NCBI GenBank assembly: GCA_964200075.2
Contig: CAXNAA020000374.1
Location: 1-21,938, forward strand
From: Sphacelaria rigidula
Taxonomy: Eukaryota; Phaeophyceae; Sphacelariales
Direction: 5' to 3'
Length of the DNA: 21,938 bases
Part shown: positions 1 to 9,400 of the stretch, piece by piece
Layout of the letters: each line of letters begins with the position of its first letter
Numbering within the stretch: the first letter of the stretch is position 1
The notes under the pieces: generated by a model
What the model saw: only the letters and a program-made list of their open reading frames with translations
Told to the model about the DNA's origin: nothing
Database searches by the model: none
Program-made: the position numbers and the translations under genes

Positions 1-208
1 ATCGCTGCACCCGACGAACACAGAGGGAACAGTGGTATGATGTGCCGTGATGTGTATTCCAGGGTGTGTGTTGTTTTCTTTGATGTGTCACTGGCGCAGT
101 CACCGGCGCAGCACACAACAACAATCATCACCGTCGTTGCACCCTGCAAGCAAGTCTGAAAGGAGATCACGGCGGCGGGGCGAGTACTTCTCGACTCTTG
201 TGACTCAC
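1..208 (-). other. Probable intron start of the SR-like gene
   Basis: Minus-strand sequence just after the GTGAGT donor. A pyrimidine-rich CTCCTTTCAG near 155 could be an acceptor, but it would make a very short intron and I see no recognisable protein after it. Nothing else is supported here. Confidence 0.3.
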
Positions 209-783
209 CTTCCTCCGACCTGCTGTACGTCTTCGGGGAGCTTCAGTGCTGCAAGTTCCACTTGGCGCAATGTGCTCCAGATATTCTCCCGGAGAAGTAC
301 TGCACCGTTTACTGTTGTTAGCTCACCTGGTGAAGTGCCCGTGTACACTGGCATCTTGGAGGTGTTTGCAATGCGACTGCAAACCCGCTCGTTCACCTTA
401 GCCGATTGATTGGCTTCGGCCCCTTCGACCCCTTCATCTCGTTTCTCAATGCTTCCCTCAGTCCCTTGTCTGTCCCGGTTTGACTGATTGCCACGGTTCG
501 TTCTGGGACGGCTCGTGGAGTGGTATGTCACGCGGGGCAGAGTGCGGCGAGGGAATGCGGAGCGAGAGCGCGAGGGTCGGGGGGAGCTACAGCGAGAACT
601 ACAAGAGTTCCGCGATGTAGAGCGGCGGCGTGATATAGAGCGACGGCGATACAAACGAGAGCGGGAGCGAGAGTCGCGGGAATCGGAACGGCTTCGGTGT
701 GCCGAGGAGAATCCGTAATAGGAGCGGCGTCTATCGTCACGCCTTACTCGTCCCTCACGGCGTTCAGCCCCCCTGCCAGACAT
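209..783 (-). CDS. Exon of an arginine/serine-rich (SR-like) protein, 3' part missing
   Basis: An open frame runs from an ATG at 783-781 to a consensus donor AAG|GTGAGT, with the exon ending at 209 and the intron starting at 208. This gives about 191 codons and ends in phase 2. The N-terminal third is a strong RS region with dipeptide runs such as RSRSDSRDSRSRSR and SRRRSTSR. It is followed by a charged, Gln/Asn-rich linker and a less biased tail (MPVYTGTSPGELTTVNG). RS domains are known in splicing factors and their partners, which they help recruit to pre-mRNA in the nucleus. No RRM is visible, so the exact family is unknown. The ATG at 783 has A at -3. The frame stays open to another ATG at 837, but a GTAAGT donor at 813-808 lies between, so the true 5' boundary is uncertain. 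The opposite strand also has an Arg/Glu-rich open frame here, which I take as a shadow of the biased composition. Confidence 0.55.
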
Positions 784-837
784 TTTTCGATGTTTCGAAT
801 GCGCTGTACTTACCAACAGCGATGCAGCGAAATGCAA

Positions 838-2735
838 AGAGCAACAGAGCTGCGTAACCGCAGCAGCTGTCTGGAGCGGGTCCTAGCTGCTGTCTGGAAC
901 TGATGCCCCGAAACACCCCGAAGTAATTGTAGCGCGCTCGATCAAATGTTTCGGATGAACTCGTTCGTTTTCTCGTGCGACCGTATTTTTTATTTCAGTC
1001 AATCATGTCGGCCGAGTCATAGAACTTTTGCTCTGGAGGTCAACAGCGTTTTGATGAGCTCGTTCAAGATGAGAAATTGCTGCGCATGCTGATGAATTCG
1101 CGCTGATGGGTCACCCGTGCAGAAAGCCGTTGCTGGCGCTCTGTTCGGGCGGTTTGTAACAAAGTGCAACGTGGCGGAAAAACGGCGCAACGCGAGACGC
1201 CGACGGGACAACGCAGTCTACGTTGTCCATGCTTACTTTCTACTGTTCAGTGTACTTTACCATGATTGAGACAATCCGAAAAGAGAGTGCAAGAAACCAC
1301 AAGCTGCATACCATGGTGCACTGTTTTTGCTACTGAAACCCATGAGTGACATACAGCTGTGAACTAGCGCGCTCTGTCTGCTTCACACTTATTGGAAGAA
1401 AGGCTATGTTGCAGTTTGGATTTGCTTCACATTTGTGACAGGCACATTATCTACAATATATAAATGAAGTGACGTGTCAGCACGCCGAAAGAAAAAACTC
1501 CCCAAAAAAAACTTTGTGTTGGGGCATGCCATTTGTTTTGGGAGCATGCCGGGGTTGACTCTACACAAGTACGCATTGGGCACCACGACATGGCTCGATA
1601 CTTATCGTCTAGGGGTGTAAGGTGCCAGTTCGTGGGCACCAGGGCCGTTGCACCTGAAGACACACAAGTGTATCGATCCGTCGAGCTTGACCTTACCAAG
1701 TGCGGAGTCAGCCGAAGTTCGCGACGTCGGGCGGCATACGCGTGAGCAGCTCAGATGACAGAACAACGTCTGTTGCATGGAAGTCAGGCGTACATTGTTA
1801 GAATAACAGAGACCCCTCTGATATCGCAGTCCGTGATGGCGTAGGTGCTTCTTGTATTATTGGCAATATGCTAGTAGCTGCTAATCGTGGTTTGAGATGG
1901 GCTCCCAAAGAATGCGGGAGCTCGGGGTCAACATCCCCTAGAAACGAAGCAGACTAAAAAAATGGCACATGACCTGTAGGACTAGACATGGCAAAAGTAT
2001 GACACTTGGAGTCTACTCGACTGGAGAACAACCAATGAATCCGGAACAGGTCTCTACAAGTGTTCGATCTCTCTCTCACACACATCCCAGCTGGCCTGTG
2101 AGACACGCTCTTGTGGTCGGGCGCCTAGATGGTCACAAGTCGGGTAAAATCGACGATGAGTATTACTCCCAGTTTCAAATTGGATATAATCTTATAGCCG
2201 CAGCACCGCTCTTGCTGGCATGTGTATGACAGAGGACAGTAGTAGCGGTAACGGGAACATTGCCCTGCTTTTCAACATGTTTTTCAGCGCACAGAGGCGC
2301 GTCCTGTCCAAAAAGAGAGGCAGACACAAATCGATCTTCGCATTGGTGAGCTCCAGAGACAAAAAGAGACGAAATCTCTCCGCACCTCGATGTTCTTCCG
2401 GGGGCTATGCGTAGCAACATAATAACATGCGTACCGGCACATGGAAAATCGGGAACATGCTGGTAAGATCGATGATGCCAGTCTCGCGAGCGATTGGTAA
2501 TCGCCGAGCGAGGACACACAAAAGGACACGAGCGAGGAGTTGCCATTAGTCGACTGTAAATATCCAACAATGTTGCTTTTTGCTTTTCTTGCTTCTGGTT
2601 ATCAAGCTGTACGCGAGTACTATGCTCAAACGTGTGTTCAATCACCTATAAGTCAGGTCTGCTTTTGGCTAGTCGGCCGAAAATCTGCTTCGGCCGTGCG
2701 ATGTCTCTTCCTCAAATCTACTGCGATGCGCCTTA
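838..2735. other. No gene supported
   Basis: Only short unrelated open frames on both strands, with no recognisable domain, tRNA or convincing exon. The plus-strand frame near 1533-1745 (containing GHHDMARYLSSRGVRCQF) has a vague resemblance to the tail of a Copia RNase H region, but too weak to call. The stretch is probably intergenic or intronic. Confidence 0.5.
2674..2696. repeat. Short perfect hairpin CGGCCGAA/TTCGGCCG
   Basis: Eight-base arms at 2674-2681 and 2689-2696 enclose a 7-base loop, just upstream of the 73-bp tandem array. A GC-rich stem like this could form in RNA or extruded DNA. No poly-T follows, so a terminator call is not supported. Confidence 0.5.
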
Positions 2736-2934
2736 CCGCACTGAAGCTGACTATACGCGTAATTACTGCTGCTGTTCTTTCTCAAATGTATTAGACCCTA
2801 ACTGCGTAACTCTCTGAAGCTGGCTAAACCCGCAATTACTGCTGCTGTTCTTTCTCAAATGTATTAGACGCTAAGTGCGTAACTCTCTGAAGCTGGCTAA
2901 ACGCGCAATTACTGCTGCTGTTCTTGCTCAAACT
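2736..2934. repeat. 73-bp tandem repeat, about 2.7 units
   Basis: The block starting AATTACTGCTGCTGTTCT recurs at 2761, 2834 and 2907, exactly 73 bases apart. The linking block (CTCTGAAGCTGGCTAAAC) precedes the second and third copies and, more diverged, the first at about 2740. Units 2 and 3 are nearly identical. Because 73 is not a multiple of three, the unit is read in a new frame each time, which argues against a repeat protein. One frame of each unit reads like ITAAVLxQxY. Confidence 0.85.
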
Positions 2935-2935
2935 T

Positions 2936-4286
2936 ACTTTGTTCCCTGCTACCTGGCTGCAATCGATCCGTTCCAAATCGCTGGCGTAATGAAACGAGGG
3001 AGTCCTCTTAGAGGACGTGCTCTCAACAGAGGGGAATGTGCAGCAACTCTTCTTGTATTAATATCTCATAATACCCTTCACTCACCAAACGTCAACCGTG
3101 CAAGGTCCCCCAGAGCTGTTCTCGCCCCAAAATGCAACATACAGACAGAAAAAAACAACTGAAAGCAAGCAGGCATGACTACACCGTGGGTTCCCTTATA
3201 TGTGATACATCCAGTCATAATACAATACCCGGTACCCTTGATATACCATCAATCTGCCCCTTATATAGCCGAATTAGTCCAAGTTCATATGTACTGGTAT
3301 TCAGCTCGGCAACATTCTAACACGTATCAAGAGATCTTGAAAAATCTCGAACGTATGTGTAGCAAAAACCTAAAAAAACAAAAGAGGTGTCTATTATCAT
3401 AGACAACGGGGCCAAGTCGCGGGTTTCGACCTGGACGCTGCACACCTGACCCCCATTTCTTCGGGGCAGAACATAGCATACAGTGACATTCGCCGATTGC
3501 GAAAGCAATCGAAAAATGTTGACATGCGAGAGACAAAGTATAAGTCGCAATTGAGAGCAAAATGAGGACGGCGTGGGACGAGGCAACATGAAGTTTGTCC
3601 CCCTGCTTTGAAGTCCATCACCCCGTCGCGGGGACAAGGCTTGTGGTGTTGCGAAGGACTGGTACTCTAGTAATACAATGCTTCATTCATACCTAAGGCA
3701 ACTTGCAAAAATGTTCGGAATCATCAGTGGTATTGCAAACAATTCAGCGAGTTTACATCCACCTCGAAAATGTGTCCAATACATCAGGAGTTCACCAGAA
3801 CGCCGAAACCCCATGAAAAATAATCAAGTAACAGGAATAAACCATCCGGCAAACACAACGCAAAACCCTGAGCCCTCACGGTCATGTGAGTGCAGAATAC
3901 GACAAACCAACAGCACTTACGTGCCGTTATGGCAACACCAAGTGTGACAAAATTTGACCAGACAAACGAGAAGACAAGACGTACTCGTAGTACACACGTA
4001 TAGAACGGTTTTCACAAGGCAGACGACTCCTTGAACAGAGATATAGGAGAGTACTCGGGATGACTACAAATACGAGGCATGACCATACCCCTTTTGGGGC
4101 CAACACCGGCATCAAAATTACATGCGACGGTTTTTCTTCAGGCATCAACGACTACTTTAGACCTCCCATTCATTCCACTCAGTGTTACACGAATCAAGAC
4201 CTCACTCACATTTTGTACAAATCACATTTTTTGCAAACCGTGTGATTGGTTCGTGCAACATTTGAACACGCGCGACAAGCCTTGAT
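2936..4286. other. No gene supported
   Basis: Overlapping short open frames on both strands, none with a recognisable motif, splice context or codon bias. It lies 3' of the sulfotransferase gene and is probably intergenic. Confidence 0.5.
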
Positions 4287-4292
4287 TTTATT
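4287..4292 (-). promoter_or_regulatory. Candidate polyadenylation signal AATAAA
   Basis: TTTATT on the plus strand reads AATAAA on the minus strand, about 120 bases after the sulfotransferase stop codon. Position and orientation fit a 3' UTR signal. The hexamer occurs often by chance, and many protists do not use it strictly. Confidence 0.3.
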
Positions 4293-4411
4293 TGTCCGCC
4301 GCTTGCAATTTTTCAACGAACTCCTCTCAAAAGCAGACAAAAATGAAGGGTCTTCCACAAAGAGTGCGACAAAGTCCAGCTGGCAGTCTGATTTCGCACA
4401 GGAGGGTGCTC

Positions 4412-4537
4412 TTACGCCGACGCCTTTGAAGAGGAGGTGACCCATTCCTTCGGTAGTGGGACGCCCAAAAGCTCCTCTAGGGCAGCGTTTTGCGGCGCGT
4501 AAAACTCTTCCAAACGTCGCCGTAACTCAGGCGTTAC
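4412..4537 (-). CDS. Sulfotransferase exon f: C-terminal helix and stop
   Basis: Acceptor CCTCTCACAG|GTA is excellent; phase 0, 41 codons plus TAA. It encodes VTPELRRRLEEFYAPQN then AALEELLGVPLPKEW and a Ser-rich tail. The pattern xPExRxxLxxFYxPxNxxLxxLLG is the classic C-terminal end of these sulfotransferases, so the gene ends here. Confidence 0.88.
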   Translation of the reverse strand, partial: VTPELRRRLEEFYAPQNAALEELLGVPLPKEWVTSSSKASA

Positions 4538-6423
4538 CTGTGAGAGGACGCACGGAAAATCGATTATGTACAATACTCGCGCAGAAGAGGATGGCATCGA
4601 AGTTAAATCCGGCGAGACTGGATTATGGCATATAAACGTGAACCGTGTTCACGCTCTCGACGCAAGTCGATCGCATGCGCAGCGCGTGGTGAAAGGCAAA
4701 AGCGTTCATTACTCGACAGTTCGAGATGATTCAGCCAAAGAGGCGGCAGGAGGTATGAGCCAGTGTGTGTGGGAGGGATCTACACCCCACGAATTCAGCT
4801 TAGATGCCATCAGACTTCGAAGCGAAGTTGGATCATGTGCTGAGGCTTCTTTACTGAACTCGGGGTAGTAGGGATGTCCAGCGTTTTGAGAGATTGACGC
4901 GTGTTGACCGTGAGTACGAGAATTCAGCAATGTGTCCACACTGACATCTGCGCGCTAGGTAACTCCTGTGCCTGCTAGTACAGGGGACTTCCCCGCCGAT
5001 CTGGACGGCATTCGTTATTGCCTCTACCCCCTCCCTTCCCCTCTCCCGAAAAAAAAAAGCAAAATTGTGGTCGAGTTAGATCGTATCGTGCGGGTTGGAG
5101 AACCTCAACTCCGAGGGTGGGGGGTGATCGTACTTTGAATGGCGAGACACGCATAAGGCGGTGTAAATCGTGGCTGTCTCTGGAAGTGGCAATACCAGGA
5201 AAGGAAGCGAAGAATTAGGAGGTTACAATCTACATGCAAGAGTATTAGCACGCTTCGAGCCGAAAAGTCTCAGCAGGTGGAAGATCACCGAACATATCAT
5301 GGCCCCTTGCACTTGGTGATCGCGAGCGTGGTCCGGCGAAAACCCGGCGTGCTCCGTCCCGACTTTGAAGGGGTGCGAGGTCCATGGTACACGGCTTCGG
5401 CATGCAAGAACATGAGTACGCCCCCTCTTCTCACCGAAAAAACTCCAACAAAATGGGGGGAACGGGAGACACACGTCACGCTGTGCTTTGTCAGAAGATT
5501 TGTATACCGTGAAACATATCAAAATGTGTGTATGTGTGTGTTATCAGATATCGTGCACTCGCCTGACCGGCAAGAGCATTCTTCTTCATTTGGTCCCCCT
5601 CGTTGTGGCTCGTCGACACCACCTTCTTCCACGCTTCCAAGCTTGGCAGTCCCTGGGTCGACCGACGATGTACAGATGCGGTTGGCAATGGCGGATGGTT
5701 TCATTTTCATGATCGACCAATGGAAGCCTGCCCTGTCAAAAACTAGTGTTTAACCCTTTTTGGTCCTGGAAATGGAAAAGTGTGGATTTCGAGGTGCTGT
5801 TTTTTTAACGACGTATGGTTGAGTATTTACAGCTTTCACGCAAAACAATCAGCCCGAGGCGTCTTTTGCAGACCTGTATAAATATGTGCCTCAGACGCAG
5901 TTGGCTTTATTTCTTTTCCGACGATCACTTACTCGATGCAGCATCAGCATCATCGAGCTTCAGCACAACAACAAAAGCTTGTGCACAAGGGGATACATTC
6001 TCAACGGAAGCTTGTGCCGTGTGGGGACTTGCAATAAACGATAACCTATAATAGGAGAACGTCGGCGAAGTTCACCGCGGCATTTCTTGCTATTCGAGAC
6101 TAACCACCCTTTGCTGTTGTTTTCACCACGCTGCTTAATGCAGCTCCGCCCGACAAGTTCGTCAAGCTAACTTTGTATTTTTCCAGCAACCACATAGCTT
6201 TCCATCCTGTTCTTCTCCTTGGTACCTTCTTCCCTTCCTCGTCGATGAAGTCCATGCCAAGGAAGGAAAAGATGCTCTTCAGCGTGCCTATCGGATCCGC
6301 AGCCACGTCTTCAAGAAAGACAACCTTTTCGGAACAACAGGCACATAAGAGACAGGGATTGATCGATCGACACATCGGGTTATCATACATCGACAGATCC
6401 CCAAGGGATCCAGCCGTGCATGT

Positions 6424-6479
<56 letters not shown>

Positions 6480-9400
6480 CTGTTGAAACAGGAGGAGAAA
6501 AAACGGACATGCTCGTCTTCAAAATGATGAATATTTGTCGACGAGAAGAGGCAAAAAAACAGTATTTGGGAAGCCCCCAAGTCAGGATCAGAGAACCGCT
6601 GATGTCACAACCCCGTTGAGCACCTGCAGATGGCCAGTAATGACCGGTAGTCGTCAAGAGGGAGTTGAAAAATGATGCCGGTTCAACAGAAGAACACACC
6701 CGGCGATCCAACAGTCAATTACTCCCTCTCCGAATCAGGCCATCCAAACATTTGACCAACAACCAGGCAAACGTGGACAGAGAAGCGCGGCTAGATGGCG
6801 GACAGGGAGTGGCTCTCTGACCTCAAGTCCTACAAGTTCATCGCGTGAGAACCCTTGCCAAAGCAAACGACGCTTTCCCTCTCTCCACCGGCTGAGTTAC
6901 GTCAGCGATACGACGGAACGGGTTGGTCGCCTCCTTTCCCCCTATATTTCGCTCCACGCGGGGATTGGGTATGCATTCTCGACAGTGTGCGCGTTCGCAC
7001 CCAGATGCGTATGCACCATAAATGATGACCATATTTCGAGAAAGGCGAGTTTTACCCCTGCTCGGCGCAAAAAAGCGATAGCTGAAACAAGCCTTGTTCT
7101 CGTCAAGTCAAAAATCATAGCGCTGTGAGAGCCAGACGTCGACTGTGCATGTGTTTCATTCGTTTACTTTCTTGAAACATATACCACAACGAACTGTGCA
7201 GTATGGAAAGATGAATACATCAAGATTCGACTTTGAATACACATTTTGACCTCCTTTGTCACGATAACCGTTACATTCGACTCCTTAAAGATCCAAGTCT
7301 TGAGGGAAGCCAACCCTCCCCCCCTCCCCCCGTTACCCCCTTCCCTCACTTTTTCCAGCCAAGGAATAATCCACATATCTCTTTCCGACTCTGATCTACA
7401 GTTGTGTATTTGCATTTCAATGAACATAGCAATAAACCATCATACTACCCTAATGCAAAAAGTAGACCTTCACTCCACGACATCCATATCTTACCAAGGT
7501 ATGACACAATCTGGTTGTATGGGTTTTTCTTGGGAGCGGGGGGAATGCATTCTGGATAACAGCTTCTAAGTATAGTCTCGCAAAATCAGCACGGCACGAG
7601 AGGGAGCAACGAGCATCAGAGGGGGGGAATGAGCAACCTCATTTTGCAGAGAAAATGCTGGTCGAAGTTCGTCAGATTTCAAATCATCAACATTTCTTTT
7701 TAATAAGTGCTACCGAATAAAGAGCGCCCGCACCCTCGCCCCCAACCATACCATACCACACCACACCACACCACACAGCGATTAGTCCCGACTGTCGTTT
7801 GTTGTTCCTCTGTTTGCAGTCGTTCAAGAAAGACACCACGTCAGGAACTCTGACTGCGCATTCACCTTCATGTTTTCATGTCCGAACAGAGTGAACCATC
7901 TCCTGAGCTGAACTGCGTACAAACCCTTCGCCACGTGGGCAACGAGAAGGCGAGGTCCGAGAAAATCAGTAGGTTTGCACCTGAGGGAAAGTGAAGAGAC
8001 GAAAAAGAATACAAGCAGACAATCCACAAATGATGGCGTCGTGTACACACGGCAAGCGGACATGAGAGCGGACAGATTTTGATATCAAAGAAAAATATAC
8101 ACAGACCGTCTAGGATAGTCGTACTTTGTAGTACCATATGCATAAAAAAGGGGCACACTGAGGAGTGCTACAATTATCGTTGCTGGCATGCTGCACGTAA
8201 TAATTGGACATATGTGCATCTGTCCCCCAGAAAAATCCAGTTAACGATCTGATGAAAGATAAACGGGCATGAGGTCACTCATTCGGGAAGTGATAGAGGT
8301 TGTTGATGCCATTTCTTTACTTCGCTGTTAGAAGCCAAGAACAAGAAGCATTAGACATGAGATGAGGTGCACTGTGTCGAGAGATGTTTCCATCGAGGTG
8401 ACCGGTCCCGGTCGACTGTTTGCATGCCCTTCCATTCTCTCTCGCCCCAAACCCCCCACCTCAGCCAGCTCGCCCTTTCGTTACAGGCTATCAACTATCG
8501 CTGCCGGTTTCTTTCTTGGAAGATTCCTCACGTTGTATTGCCATCGCATTTTTCTCACGCCTCTACTTGTGCTGGAGTGAGTATATTCTCGGTTCTGCTC
8601 TTGATACCGCACACTGCTGTCATCTGTACTGCTTCCAGCTGCTTCGCCAGTTTCTAGTGTACTCCAGTATCTTCCCTATCTGATTCGGCAACGCTCCTGG
8701 CCTTTTTTAAATCCCCATGAAATCATCCGCGAACATCAATTCCGATACCTACCCCCACCTTGACTACTTGCTGTGCTGTTCCTACTGCTGCCATCATGGT
8801 ATTAATTAATTCCTCGAATGCGGTGGATGATGATGTACATCCTTGTACAAGCCCTTGTGCGTGTTTTCGACCCCTCCCCCCCCCCTTCCCCCCGTCCTCC
8901 TCTATGGAAGGATCACACATGGGCATAGTGTGACCTACGTTCGAGTTCCTGTACAGCACAAAATAATGCTCCTGGAAAAAATTCCGAAATGCCTTGCGGT
9001 GAGAAGGTCACCTTCCACTCCAAATAGTGTTTTCGTGAGATTAAGAATAGAGGATACCATAAGAGTGAAAAGCGGTCAATGAATGAGTCATTTCAGTTCC
9101 GAAATGACCCTCGACGAGGTTTGACACCCTGTCTGTAGTAGCTTACCACTGAAGCCCTTGGCATCCCTGAGTAGGATATGGACGTGTAGCTGTAAGCACA
9201 CGCCCGTGTTACAAGTAAAGAAAAGCACAATCAAAATGAAGAACTGCATCAAGTTAAAGCGAATGACAAAACCCACTTTCAATCTCACGAAAACGTCGTT
9301 TCCATCTGGGTCTATTTGACTGGTTTTACGGTAGGGGTGCGCATAATGTTTCTGAGGCTCTGCACTTTGGGAGCCTCACGATAAACATCTGGGCCTTATG

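Noticed and set aside
488-718. Plus-strand Arg/Glu-rich open frame (REREREsRESERL)
   Set aside because: It is the antisense of the longer minus-strand RS frame, which has a consensus donor; reverse complements of RS codons give such strings.
1533-1745. Copia RNase H tail
   Set aside because: Only loose similarity in a 30-residue stretch; no catalytic residues or neighbouring RT.
5277-5753. 158-codon plus-strand open frame
   Set aside because: No domain, lies inside a sulfotransferase intron and crosses the dispersed repeat.
6100-6171. Stop TAG at 6102-6100 as the end of the sulfotransferase
   Set aside because: The C-terminal FYxPxN helix is found on a further exon at 4537-4412 with an excellent acceptor and matching phase.
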